Made by a program: the position numbers and the translations under genes
Assembly (NCBI GenBank): GCA_014529385.2
Contig: CM043971.1
Span: 28,909,709-28,973,708 of the forward strand
Direction of reading: 5' to 3'
From: Adiantum capillus-veneris
Lineage: Eukaryota > Streptophyta > Polypodiopsida > Polypodiales > Pteridaceae
DNA length: 64,000 bases
Notes under the pieces: model-generated
Told to the model about the DNA's origin: nothing
The model's database searches: none
What the model saw: only the letters and a program-made list of their open reading frames with translations
Part shown: positions 23,122 to 34,674 of the stretch, in pieces
How positions within the stretch are numbered: position 1 is the first letter of the stretch
How the letters are laid out: every line of letters begins with the position of its first letter

Positions 23122-26100
23122 TCATTGGGAAGCATTGTAAGCATTGACAAGGTTTAGGTTATCCTTTAATTGTATGCCTTGCATCCATCTAGCATCTTCA
23201 AAAGGATAATTCTTAAACTTAATAAGATATCGTCGGATAGTCTTACCTCCTCTTAGCACCTTGTCTTCATGTCGGAGAATGGACTCGGGCTTCAGCACCT
23301 CCTATTGGTCCTTGATCTCCGACGGGTCTTCAATAGTTGGTTCTTGAGGTGGCTCTCCTTTGTAACGCTTTAATAGGCTCACATGGAAAGCATTGTGTAT
23401 GAGCCAATGATTGGGCAACTTGAGTTGATAGGCCATCTCATTGATTGGCCTAAGAATCTGAAAGGGACCATAGTACCTTTTTGCTAGTTTAGCATAGTAC
23501 TTTTGGTGGCACGTAGGATTCTTGCCCGTCGTGTGCCTTAATCGAGCCTTGGGAAACTTTAAAAAGACCCAATCATTTTCTTTAAAGGCTTGGGCTCTTC
23601 TGTGCTTGTCAGCAGCAGCCTTTTGCCTTTCCTGTGAGATAGAGATAGCATCCTTAATCTTTTGGAAATATTCTTGTAGGTCTCGGCTATACTCATCTGC
23701 AACGAAGATCTTCCCATGTACCTTAAGTAGCAAGGGACTTTTTGATCTTCCCTCAATTACCTTGAAAGGTGCTTTTCCCATGGAAGTATGTACAGTGTTA
23801 TTGTAAGCATACTCCACTAAGGGTAAGTACTTCTCCCATTGGGATCTTTGATCTACTTCCGTTACATAGGCTTTTAGTAGATCGAGAATGGTTAGGTTAG
23901 CTATTTTACATTGGCCATCCGTTTGTGGATGATAGGCCGAAGAGAAGTTTAGCCTTGTCCCTAAATTCTCAAAGAGACCCTTCCAGAAATTACTGATCAT
24001 TCTAGGATCTCTATCCGACACTATGGACATTGGCAAGCCATGGTACTTGAAAATTTGTGAAATGACGAGGGTTGCCATTTGATGGGCTTTGATAGTCTTT
24101 TTGACAGGTATAAAATGAGCTTGTTTACTGAACCTGTCTACTATCGTCCATATTCCTGTATTCCCATGGATAGACTTAGGCAATCCAAAGATAAAATCCA
24201 TGGATATGCTCTCCCATGGTGAATTAGGGATTGGCAAGGGTTGAAGCAATCCAAGTTTCTTCCCTCTATCAAATTCTGTCTTTTGGCATACCACACATTT
24301 AGAAACATACTCTTGTATGTTCACTTTCATGGTAGACCAATAGAAATATGTTTCAATTCCCTTTAAGGTAGACTGAATCCCTCTATGCCCCGCATAAGGT
24401 GGAGCATGAGATTCATACATTACTTTCTCACGTAGTGAGTTAGTAACACATAGTCTATTGCCATAGAGAAGATAACCATCTTGTAAGGTAAATGGTTCTT
24501 CTTTCTTCCCTAATGCAAGGGCTGAAATCACATCTCTAAAATCGGGATCAATAGCGTACTCATCTATCATTGAAGATAGATCATTGTGAGTTGCTATGGA
24601 AACCGCATTCACTCTCGGCCGTCTTGAGAGTGCATCAGCTACTTGATTATGCTTGCCAGCAATGTGAGCAATATGAAAATGAAATTGCGAAAGGAAATTT
24701 GCCCACCTCATTTGTTTGTCGGAGAGCTTGGTCTGTGTCATGAAGTACTTAAGACTTTGGTGATCCGTTTGCATAATGAAAGGAGTCCCCAATAAATAGT
24801 GCTTCCATGAGTCTAAGGCATGTAGAACTGCAAGGAGTTCCTTTTCATATATGCCTAGATCTTGCTCAACAGGGTCGAGCCTTCGACTCTCATAGCCTAT
24901 GGCATGCCCTTCTTGGAGTAAAACAGCTCCAAGGTAATCACCACAAGCATCACATTGGACCTCAAATGGTTTTGAGAGATCCAGTAGTGTAAGCACAGGT
25001 TGAGATATAAGCTTTTCTTTAAGCTTTTCGAAAGCATTGTTCTCCTTAGCAGACCATGTATACCTAACGCTTTTCTTTGTTAGGTCATTTAATGGTCCCG
25101 CAATTTGTGAGAACTTTTCTATGAAGCATCTATAGTATGCACACATACCTATAAAGCTTCTTAGTTCATGAAGATTCCTTGGTTTAGGCCATCCTTTTAT
25201 TACCTCTAACTTAGATGGATCCATTTGGATGCCATCTTGAGAGATAATATGGCCTAAATACTGAATCTCTTGCAAGAAAAATTCACTTTTCTTTCAATTA
25301 ACATAAAGTTTATTCTCTCTTAAAACTTGAAATATTACTTGGAGGTGTTGCTTCTGTTCCTCCAATGAATTAGAGTAGATGATAATATCATCAAACAACA
25401 CTCCAGTGAAGGTTCGATGAGGCCTGAACAGCTTCTCCATCAAGCGGTTGAATGTGGTTGGTGCATTGGTCAAGCCAAAAGGCATGACAATGTATTCGTA
25501 AAGACCAAATGTGGTGCGAAATGCGGTCTTTACAATGTCTTGATCAACTATCCTTATTTGATGATAGCCACTTTTTAGGTCAATCCTACTAAAGTAGGTC
25601 GATCCTTGTAGCTTATCAAATAGGTCTTCTAACCGTGGAACGGGAAACCTATTCTTGATAGTGATCCTATTTAGTGCTCTATAGTCGACACACATACGAT
25701 ATGTGCCATCTTTCTTTTGCACTAATAGCACAAGTGAGCAAAATGGAGATGAGCTTGGCCTAACCATACCCTTCTCAACTAACTCATGCACTTGCCGCAT
25801 AATCTCCTCTTGTTGAGCTTGAGAAACTCTATAAGGAGGTTTGCTAGGCGGTGAACTTCCTGGAAGAAGTTCGATTGCATGGTCATCATTACCTCATTTA
25901 GGAGGTAGCTCACAAGGGATGTCGTCAATAAAAACATCTTGAAACCCCTTGAGAAAATTGGATAACTCTAATTCCTTTCGGTTGCTTTTATTTTCTTTTG
26001 CTAAAGCATTAGGTTCATTTTGAGAGTCTTTAACAAAAATCATGTACCCGGAAATAGAGCTCTTTATTGACTTGTTGAAAGCTGGTGTATGTACAATGGG

Positions 26101-27081
26101 GATAGTGTTACCCATTTCCTTAGCATCTATATACATGTCTTTTTCCTTGAACTTAAAGGAGATTCTCCTTTCAGGAAATTTAACATCGGCAGCCAGGCGG
26201 TCAAACCATGGTGCCCCTAGGATTACATCCTCATGCTTGAGAGGAGAGATAAAGAAGTCCTCTTTGTCCACATAGCCTTGGACATGAAGCCTCAATTTCC
26301 CAATTAAGGGAGTGATTGAAGCTTCTTGCCCCTTGAAGGCACTGTCTGCGGGTAGGACATCTCCCATCTCGTAGGATTGTATGCCTAGCTTGGTGGCTAA
26401 CTCCATAGATATAAAATTGTGAGTAGAACCAGGGTCAAAGAGAATAAAAGCATCATGTTCTCTTACCTTTCCCCAAGCATGGCATAGAGGAGATCCTTTG
26501 TGGTGAGTTTGGTGAGTCTCCTCCTCTTGGATTTCAACCAAGGAAGCTCTAGGAGGATCTTGGCGGTTGTTCTTTTGGGGACAAGCGCGGTATGCATGCC
26601 CTTGTTCGCCGCACTTGAAACACCGGTTATCCTTATGATAACGCTCAAGCTCTTCAGGAGAGAGTTTATTCTTACCTTTGTAAACTCCCTTCTCTTTAGC
26701 TTTGTTGGAGTTGCCCTTAGGAGACTTTTGGACATTGCCCTTCCCCTTAGGCTCATTGGAACCCTTGTTTTCCGAGGGCTTATTATTTCTTTTAGCCCCC
26801 ATTTGGAAATTGATTCGAGAGGCCACCATAGTATGGTGTATTACCGCCGATATGGTACGTGGCCTTTGGGAGTTGACATACTCCGCCATTTCTTTGGTTA
26901 AGCCCGCACAAAATTGTTGCTTTCGCTCTCCAAAATCCAACTTTTTGAAGACAGTGGATTTGAGTTGTAGGTCCCAAAACTTGTCTACATATTTGTGGAT
27001 GGATTCATTGGGGGAGAGCTTTAAGCTTCGCCATTCGGTGAGTACTTTGTCTTTTGCATCGGTGGCCAAAAACTGCTTCAT
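23122..27081 (-). pseudogene. pol: Gag C-terminus and Pol of family 2 copy B, nearly intact
   Basis: One frame runs from 27081 to the stop at 23122 with three in-frame stops: 25896-25894 and 25296-25294 (both CGA in sister copies) and 23301-23299. Domains in order: zinc knuckle CFKCGEQGHAYRACP (about residue 150), protease FDPGSTHNFIS, RT with FSRIDLKSGYHQIRI and catalytic FDD, RNase H (QCDACGDYLG, YEKELLAVLHAL, TDHQSLKYF), integrase zinc domain (GHRGIQ, CVVCQ), core (SMDFIFGLPKS, VSDRDPRM), and a chromodomain-like tail (RRYLIKFKNYPFEDARWMQ) at about 23150-23240. The integrase glutamate, 36 residues after the second aspartate, is lysine (AAA, 23907-23905), so the enzyme should be catalytically dead. 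Confidence 0.95.
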
Positions 27082-27176
27082 AATGGATGCTCTTAAAGCT
27101 TTCCATGGTCGTGGAGCTTCACCGTTGGCTCGTAGGCTAGACCACCATTGTCTGGCGGACTTTTGAAAGTGAATAG

Positions 27177-28067
27177 CTACATGGCGTAGCTTAGAGGACT
27201 CCGTGAAGCCCTCATCTCCAAACGCCGCATCAAATTGCTAGATAAAGGCCAAGACTTTGTCCGTAGCACCAAAGGTGCCATCATAAGTAAGGAAAGAGAT
27301 GCTCTTCCCTTCCTCTTTGAATTTCTTCTGCTTGGACGACCTCTTCCATGTGGCACAGGATTTCCTATGCCTCTTCTTTTTGATGGTTCAAAGGTTGCAC
27401 CATCACTTTCTTCAGAAGTTGAAGAATTTGAAGAAGGTGGAGAAGAGGGTGACCTCTTTCTCGCCTTTTTATTGTCTTGATCTTTGTCGTCTTCACCATC
27501 ACTTTCATAAGAGGAAGAGGATGAAGAAGATGGAGAAGAGGGTGTCCTCTTTCTCGCCTTTTTCTTCTCTTGATTTTTATCATCCCTCTTTGAATTGTGG
27601 TGAGGAGAAGAATACGATGGTCTTCTCCGCTTTGGTGGTGATGAAGAGTGTTTAGCCCGCCGTCTTTGTGGAGCCATCTCCGCCGAGGTGGCGGGAGACT
27701 CGCTTCTTTCTTGTTCCTTCGGTGGAGGCTCTTGAGTTCTCCTTTGGGAAGGAGATGCATCATCAAGAAGTAAATTCTTGAGCCCTTCATATGGATTCTC
27801 TTCTTCTTCCCGAATCGGAGAGAGACCTCTTTTGGTAGTCTCACAAGGAGGCTTCCTAGGTGTTCTCTCGTCATAATGATGAGCTTGGAGAATCCCGTGA
27901 GCACGGAGCTGCCGTTGCACTTCACTTTCGAGAGATGGATTGCCCATGGCTTGTTGAAGCCTAGAAACAAGATAGTTAATAAGCATTGAAGCATCATTAG
28001 TAGCTTGCTCATGAGCAAAATCAAAGTTATCAACATTAATTTCACTCTCTTTACTATTGTCAGCCAT
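27177..28067 (-). pseudogene. gag: Gag N-terminal half of family 2 copy B, frameshifted
   Basis: ATG at 28067 gives MADNSKESEINVDNFDFAHE, then SRLQQAMGNPSLESEVQRQL. From about residue 120 a highly basic and serine-rich region follows (RRRRAK, KKARKR) with an internal repeat of about 35 residues, each with KKARKR, a serine run and ESDG. The frame shifts near 27360; beyond it the capsid-like block (GATDKVLAFI, HFQKSARQWW) is in a different frame and also carries a TAG where sister copies have a glutamine or glutamate codon. The last ~65 residues of the open frame here are therefore out of frame. Confidence 0.9.
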
Positions 28068-28471
28068 TCTAACAACTTTTAGGTGTAAACTTTTTAGGTG
28101 TACTTTGGCACTTCAAGCCCTAGTTGCTACTCCTCTTTACCCCTTTAGAAAAAGCACTCAAGCTACTGTACCCGCGGCTCGAATACCATTAATTGCAAGA
28201 AATAGAAGAGAGGGTCTTTCGACACCAAAACAGCACCGGCTCCTGTCAAGCTTCTAATAGCTCAATAGTGGTTAAGCCGTAGGCAAGCCCCGTAGGACTC
28301 CACTATTAAGACCATAGCTCTCGACGATGATGCCCCGTTAACTACACAAAGGCAGGCGCACTGCAAGGCTGAAAAATCCCTATTCTACTTACTCACAGGC
28401 AATTAATAATACCAACCATTTGTAGCTAGCTTGAGGACCTCCCTTCTTGAGCAAGAAAAGAGAAACCTTGT

Positions 28472-28483
28472 GCTCTGATACCA
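28472..28483 (-). other. Primer-binding site of copy B
   Basis: The minus strand reads TGGTATCAGAGC one base from the 5' LTR end, a perfect initiator tRNA-Met match. In copies A and D the same site is mutated. Confidence 0.95.
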
Positions 28484-28484
28484 A

Positions 28485-29995
28485 TGTAACATTTGATGGC
28501 CTAATAACTTGTGTGTAGCGGAAATGAGCATGAACATAGTGGGCATTTCATTAGAATAGATTCCTAATGAGAATTACAAGAGTGCTTGGGTGGAGAGAGC
28601 AACAAAAAGCTAAACACCTAGTTAGATAGCATCGACAATACTTTCAAAAGAGAGAGAAATTAAGCTAATGACAAGAGTTGAGGACCGGATTTGCATGGAG
28701 CCGGTCCCCCCTCCAAAAGGCTTTGTATTATGGTTTCTCCCATCAAGAGAAACATTGTACAATACAATTCTTTGTGTTCCTTCAAGACTAGTTAGTGCAA
28801 TGAAGATGAAAGCTTCATGCACTAAGCAAAACACTTAGCAAACACAACTTGAATTATCCCCGTTCTCAGACCCAAGACCTCACACACCTTCGAAGATGGT
28901 GAGAGCGAGCAGGGTACGAGAGTAGATTGAGAGGAAGAAGGAGTATCTTACGAGAAAGATGTACATCTCCTCACATAATCACTCATATTAGCATAGCTTA
29001 GCTTAGTAATTAGCTTGGTAGAGGAGATGAGCATGCATTGAAGCTTGGCTCTTGGTTGGATTTGCATCCACATGCCAAGAGTGTGTTGATGTAGGCTTCT
29101 ATCTCACAAGCTTGGAGTAGGTGATGAGCTCTCCATTAAAGCTTGGGAATAGATAGTCTTCTCTTTATTCACACATGAGATTGTGTGAGTGTGTGTGTGA
29201 TAATGCCTTGCAAAAATCAGCCCCTCTCTCTCTTGGGCGAGCCCTCTTGCTATTTGCTCTTGTTGAGCCCTCATTGGCTCTCCCCAAGCCGATGACTATT
29301 AAGCAGCATAAGTGATAGCCTTCTGACATGTGTCCCCCTTTCCCCTTTTGTGAGAGCTTTAGGTAAATAAATAATTAAACTAAACTCTCATTGGACCCCT
29401 TTGCCTCCTGGCCAATAGGAATCAGGCAAGCCATTGGGCTCCCGAATGCTGATTGGACCCCTTGTGAGACTTCCCAATAGTCTTCTAGGAGACTTAATTC
29501 TCATTAGTTTCTTTTATTAAATGTTTTTCAATTAATTAAACTAGATTTACTCTAGCTTAATTCTCATTGGTCCACTTCAAGGGTCATCCAATAGAAACTG
29601 GGCACACCTTATGGGCATCTGGCCTAGGGAGCTGACATGTGTCCCTCATTCCCTCCCATGTAGGTATATGTGTTGACTTCGGAGAGCACACAAAGCATCC
29701 AATTCCCCCTAAGCTTTAACCCTTTGGACACAACCTTTGAATTTTGAAACCTTAGCATTTTGGAAGTCTTAATGGGCTGAACCTTAGGGTCTTTTTAGCC
29801 CATTGTTGCACATGGATCTTTTGCAGATGCCCCCCCCTTTGGATCCCTATTTTCCCTCCTTTGGATCCCTATTGTGGCCGGTCTACTAGCTTAACCAATA
29901 TTCTAGCCTTTTCTCCCCTGGCACTTCCCCACATTAAATGATCAGTTTAATATGAGAAAATCATTAAGGAGAATTAGATATTGATTATTATGATA
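28485..29995 (-). repeat. 5' LTR of family 2 copy B (1511 bp)
   Basis: About 98% identical to 21183-22762 with a deletion of some 70 bp near 29655. The outer end is TTATGATA, so the usual terminal CA has become TA, followed by the GGAGG target copy. Confidence 0.95.
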
Positions 29996-30002
29996 GGAGG
30001 GA

Positions 30003-30545
30003 TGTTACAAGACTGGGCACCCTCTTGATGTATTGGTTAGTTGCAATTGGGATAGCTAACATAATGCTTAATTATTTGATATCTATTTATTTTTCTAATT
30101 GAGCTAATGATGATGATTTTGTAGAGTGGAATGCGGGGAGCTGATGAAGAGGTGCACGCAATAACACTCGGCCATTTTATATTTGCACAGTGTTTTAGAT
30201 TTTCATTTCAATAAGCCCCTATGGCTCTGTAAGTAATTGTAGTGGGAACCTCCCTTATGGGACATGCGAGAACTAATGAGCTTCACCCATTTAGAAAAGT
30301 GAAGGTTGTAAAAGAGGGGCCTCAAATTTTGGCACCTTAAACTCACAAATAATATATTAAATACCAAACTCCACAAGAATAGGTGCCGTCAAGTTTGGAG
30401 CTAGATTTAGGCCTTTCTCTTGCAGATTCTCTACTCTACACTTTTATGCTAGACTTAATTTGTTGTGTACTCTCTAAACAAGTCTCTATCTCGTACAATT
30501 CTCTTACACACTCTTACAATCTTATCTATGTCAATTCCATGTTCG

Positions 30546-30577
<32 letters not shown>

Positions 30578-30640
30578 TAGTCTAGGTGTGTGTGTGCGTG
30601 CTTGAAAATTGGGAAAAGAGGTGGACAGGTTGATGGTGAT
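30003..30640 (+). repeat. LTR of family 3, forward arm of an inverted pair
   Basis: Begins TGTTACAAGACTGGGCACC directly after the purine-rich target site of copy B, as expected for the 3' LTR of family 3. It matches 19924-20560, including a TG microsatellite at about 30546-30575. The end merges into the centre of the palindrome, so the last ~60 bp of the LTR may be missing. Confidence 0.85.
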
Positions 30641-30644
30641 GTCT

Positions 30645-30723
30645 GTTAGCAAGGTTGAATGGTTTTAAGCAACCGATCTCCCCCTCTTCCCAATTTCCAA
30701 GCACACACACAAACCTAAACTAT

Positions 30724-30755
<32 letters not shown>

Positions 30756-31280
30756 ACATGGGATTGACATAGACAAGATTGTAAGAGTGTGTAAGAGAAT
30801 TGTAAGAAATAGAGACTTGATTAGAGAGTACACAACAAACTAGCATAAGAGTGTAGAGAAGAGAATCTACAAGAGAAAGACCTAAATCTATCCCTAAACT
30901 CCACGGCACCTATTCTTGTGGAGTTTGGTATTTAATATATTATTTGTGAGTTTAAGGTGCCAAAATTTGAGGCCCCTCTATTACAACCACTTCACTTTTG
31001 TAAACGGGTGAAGCTCATTGGTTCTTGCATGTCCCATAAGGGAGGTTCCCACTACAATTATTTATAGATCCATAGTGGCTTATTGAAATGAAAATCTAAA
31101 ATATGCGAATATAAAACGGCTGAGAGTTATTGCCTGTGCCTCTTCATCAACTCCTGGCATTCCACTCTACAAAATCATCACCATCAACTGAATTAGAAAA
31201 ATAAATAGACCACATAATAAACCATTACACCAACTATCCCAACTAACCACTAAAACAGGAGGGTGCCCAGTCTTGTAACA
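30645..31280 (-). repeat. LTR of family 3, reverse arm of an inverted pair
   Basis: The reverse complement starts TGTTACAAGACTGGGCACC at 31280 and follows the forward arm at roughly 85-90% identity, with a CA microsatellite at about 30724-30752 matching the TG run of the other arm. It extends further at its inner end than the forward arm (TTAAAACCATTCAACCTTGC). The two arms face each other tail to tail. Confidence 0.87.
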
Positions 31281-31550
31281 GCCATGAATAAAAATAAAAC
31301 AAAAATTATAAAGGCTTGGAGTGAAGCTTTTGGGGCTTATTTCTTACCTTGCTTCCCATTGAAAACAAAAAATGACTTGCCAAAACTATGTGCCTCAACT
31401 TAGGTGTAGCCAAAAGATCAACATGGAGAAAAATCGTACCCTAAAGCCAATTTGAAATTAACAAAAACCCTTAAAAAAGGTGCAAAACCAAAAAAAAATG
31501 TTATGCTTGGTTGGAAGCCCATTTCAACTCAAGACATGACTATGAGGGTG
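31281..31550. other. Short unassigned spacer
   Basis: A-rich sequence with no frame, repeat or LTR end that I recognise. It could be flanking DNA of the family 4 LTR that starts at 31551. Confidence 0.4.
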
Positions 31551-31793
31551 TGAGCTTCTGCCGCATGTATCGAAGTAAGGGCCTTGCCTAGCACTGTGTG
31601 CAAGCCACAGATGGCTCCAAGCACTCAACTAACCTATAATAGTAAGCTCAAAGATGGAAAATGTGTGTCACTCACCACTCTATGCTTGCTGTCTTTGGAG
31701 GATTCTCGCCGCGAAGAAGAAGGAGCCACCGTTGTGCCACGCTCAACCGCTTCACCACCACCGTGCAGTCGTCACAATGCTTGATCACACACA

Positions 31794-31848
<55 letters not shown>

Positions 31849-32166
31849 GCTCACGCATACACACACACACACAAGGAGATGAAGAAGGAGAAGATGGAGA
31901 TGGAGCAAGATCACTCTTCAATTGCACAAATGAAAGAATGAGGGATTTTTAGGTTTAGGTGACTTTTATAGGAGCTCGCCCATTCACACTTGGGTGCCCA
32001 TGCTTAGCCAACTAACCCTTGAATGTTCCAGTTAGAGTGTGTCTCTCATCAACGATCACTCTATCCTTTCCTATTGGACCGACAAGCCCGGTCCCTGACT
32101 CTACCAAATAAATAATACGGCATTTGTCGTAGGTGATAGGGTGTCCGTGAGCCATGAGGGTTAACA
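31551..32166 (-). repeat. 3' LTR of a family 4 (Athila/Tat-like) element, minus strand
   Basis: The reverse complement begins TGTTAACCCTC at 32166 and aligns with 53333-53867 (shared GGGCTTGTCGGTCCAATAGG, GGTGAGTGACACAC and GCGGCA segments). A TATAAAAG box (minus) lies near 31965-31972. A CT/GA microsatellite of about 50 bp (31797-31846) occupies the transcribed part, much longer than in the 53-kb copy. Preceded on its strand by a polypurine tract, it is a 3' LTR. Confidence 0.85.
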
Positions 32167-32180
32167 TGCCCCCCTTCCTG
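32167..32180 (-). other. Polypurine tract of the minus-strand family 4 element
   Basis: The minus strand reads CAGGAAGGGGGGCA immediately before the LTR start TGTTAACC. An almost identical tract precedes the LTR at 43091. Confidence 0.8.
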
Positions 32181-33044
32181 ATGTAGATTCCATCCTCGGA
32201 ATCTATTGAGTTGAAGCTCATTCGTCGAGGTGGAAGAGCATTTGAGATGAATGTCCTTAGCCTTGTTCAGTCACTGCAGAATCAAACAACATTGGCATAG
32301 TAATTGCATTCTCATATACAATTAAAAAGCATATGCAAGTGTAGTCAGAAAAATTGATTGGTAGTAGAATTTTAAACCATTTGTCAGCAATAAACATTAA
32401 ATTGTAATATAATCAAACACATAAACAGTTGTAAAAGTAAAAAACTAAACAAGTTCGGGGTTGCTAATTTAACGATCGAAAGGCACTAAAGATTGATTAT
32501 TAATACCATGGGTAGGCTTCTCAATTTTCTCTAGTCAATTAAGTTGTTTAAGCACGAGAGCCAAGTATTTCCTGTCCGAAGGCTAACTAGAGGCTATACC
32601 TAGAAGACCTCGTAGTTAAGCTACGATAAAAGGAATTCTCATGAAATCATCGCCTGACTTATTTACTTTTCTTTGAACCCCCAAAGTCTTTTCACATTGA
32701 TTCAATTTTGATGTGTGTGCTTATTTTGTATGCCTTGGGTTTTTTTCTTTTAAAGGAAAAGCACCCACACTGGGAACCTCTAGGGCTCTAGTACCATAGG
32801 CAATGCAATTGAGTGAAGTACCAAATCAAACTGAGATTTCTCTTCCAGCTTAAGATTTTACATTGTGGAACTTTGATTTTTTTGTTTGTTTATTTTCAGC
32901 ATTTTAATTTTGTAACTTCGGGGGGGTCATATAACATTGTCACCCTCCCAGGCTCATCACACTAGTAAACTCCCTTTATAATACTTAAGCTAAAGGTCAA
33001 TAGGGTCTAAGCCCACTAGAAAGCCCTAGTACATTGCACACAAT
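32181..33044. other. Unassigned spacer; possibly internal tail of the family 4 element
   Basis: The first ~100 bases would be the 3' internal end of the minus-strand family 4 element. The remainder is non-coding, with T-runs at 32738-32752 and 32878-32890. I see no gene. Confidence 0.4.
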
Positions 33045-34661
33045 TGTCATAAGATTTAATATCTAATATCTAACCAACCCAAATGATTTTCTCATAATAA
33101 ACTTATCACTTAATGTGGGAGAATAAATGGGAACAAGGGTTAAGATGTAGACATGTGCTTATAGATCTATCTCAAAACGGGGCCAATGGTAAAGGGGCCC
33201 AAATGAGAGATGGTCTATCAAAGAGCAAGGCTAACCAATGGAGCATAAGACCTTAGGGTCAGCTTCATTGAAGACCTCCAATAATGTGTGTAAAATTCCT
33301 TTGACCTTAGGTAAGCTAGGGCTGAGCTTGAGGCCGGAACCCGCCGACCCAATTTAAGTGCTAGTCTTGCTTGTCATGCTTGATGACTAAGGTGCTTGAT
33401 GATTGAGGTGCTTCATGATTGAGATTCTTGAGGTGCTTGACATGCTTGAGATGCTAGGGTTTCACTTGAGGTGAGAACGCAGCCCAAGCTTAAAGTGCTT
33501 AAGGGCCAAGCTTGTGGTGGGAACTGGGCCTATGCATGAGGGGATTGAGGTGTCAAAAAGTCAAATATTCAATCCCTACAAGGAGGAAGCGAGCCCTACA
33601 TGAGGGGGGATGAGAGAGAGCACCCACACACTCACACAAGGCATGCATGGTACAAAGAAAGCAGAAGGGACACTTGTCACATTCCTCCTCATGTTGCCGT
33701 CATGGTGTTCCTAAAGCCTATTGGTTGGCCACCCAAGGTGTCCAATGATAATTTAGGATATTTAATTAATTTATTTTTTGTTTGTTAAGCCCTCTCTCTC
33801 AAAGGGGAAAGGGGGACACTTGTCCCAAGGCTACCCTTGTTGCTTGTAATGCCTCGTGCTTGTGATTGGCTAGGCCTGGAGGGGTCCAATGAGCTTCAAG
33901 CATGAGCTACAAGGGAGGGGTAGACCCAAGCAAGCTAGGGGATTGCTTAGGGGGTATACTCACCCACACACACTCACAAACACTCTCATTGTGTGCTATG
34001 GAAAGTGCAAGAGCTCCCTCTCCTTCTCCAAGCAAGTAGAGGTTGAGAGCCTACACCAACACTCTTGGCTATGGAGTGCAAATCCAACCAAGAGCCATGC
34101 TTCAATGCTTAAGCTTGCCATCTCCTTATTCTTCATTACTATGCAAGAAGACTTATGATAAGTGAGGAACTAATTCTTTCTCCAATGAAATGTTTCTTCT
34201 TCCTCTTCCCTACCCTCATTCCCTGCTAGCTCTCTCCATCTTCAAAGGTGTTTGAGGTCTTGGGACTGAGGCTTGGGATAGTTAAAACTTTCTTCAAGTT
34301 TATGTTATGTTTGTGATGCATGAAGCTTTCCATCTTCATTGCATCACCTAGGTCACAAGGAACACAAAGATTGTATTGTAACAAGTCTCTCTTAATGGGA
34401 AAAATCATAATACAAATGCCTATTGGAGGGGGACCGGCTCATTGGAGGGGGACCGGCTCCACATAAATCCGGTCCTCAATTGTTGTCATGTTCTCTAAAT
34501 TCTCTCTCTTGCAAAATTATTGTTCATGCCAAGTTAACTAATTTCCATGATTATGTTGCTATCTTCAATTATGTTCACCAGCTATGCTCACAAAGTCATT
34601 TCTCAAAAGTACTCTCATTAATTTCTGCTACTCTTAAGTTAAATAGGCCAATTCTATTACA
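33045..34661 (+). repeat. 5' LTR of family 2 copy D (1617 bp)
   Basis: Starts TGTCATAAGATTTAATATC. The TATTACA end abuts the mutated PBS. Contains the GGACCGG hairpin, here with a short duplication of GGAGGGGGACCGGCTC at 34425-34460. The matching start of the 3' LTR is at 40272. Confidence 0.88.
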
Positions 34662-34662
34662 T

Positions 34663-34674
34663 TAATATCAAAGC
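34663..34674 (+). other. Degenerate primer-binding site of copy D
   Basis: Reads TAATATCAAAGC against TGGTATCAGAGC; all three differences are G to A. The position beside the LTR end is correct. Confidence 0.7.

Larger units (their letters stand above)
21183..29995 (-). mobile_element. Family 2 Ty3/gypsy (chromovirus-like), copy B, complete
   Basis: Full element on the minus strand: 5' LTR 29995-28485, PBS 28483-28472, Gag from 28067, Pol to 23122, PPT 22776-22763 and 3' LTR 22762-21183. TSD GGAGG lies at 21178-21182 and 29996-30000. The LTRs differ by about 2% plus one indel of some 70 bp, so this is the youngest dated insertion in the window. It sits in the polypurine tract of family 3, two bases before that element's 3' LTR. 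Coding frames are nearly complete but carry at least four nonsense codons and one frameshift. Confidence 0.97.
19924..31280 (+). mobile_element. Family 3 Ty3/gypsy remnant, split by copy B and ending in inverted LTRs
   Basis: A 5' LTR (from 19924, TGTTACGAGACTGGGCACC) is followed almost directly by integrase sequence (from about 20610), so gag, protease and most of RT are deleted. The coding remnant runs to 21177, where the 8.8-kb copy B is inserted. On the far side, after GGAGG and GA, a second LTR of the same family begins at 30003 and is followed by an inverted LTR ending at 31280. No matching target duplication is visible (AACAT left, GCCAT right), so the right-hand end has been rearranged. 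Confidence 0.8.

Noticed and set aside
31661-31914. Open frames on both strands encoding long Ser-Leu or Arg-Glu runs.
   Set aside because: They are translations of the GA/CT microsatellite inside the family 4 LTR.
32012-32221. 69-codon minus-strand frame with a plausible start.
   Set aside because: It crosses the polypurine tract and LTR start, so it is not a gene.
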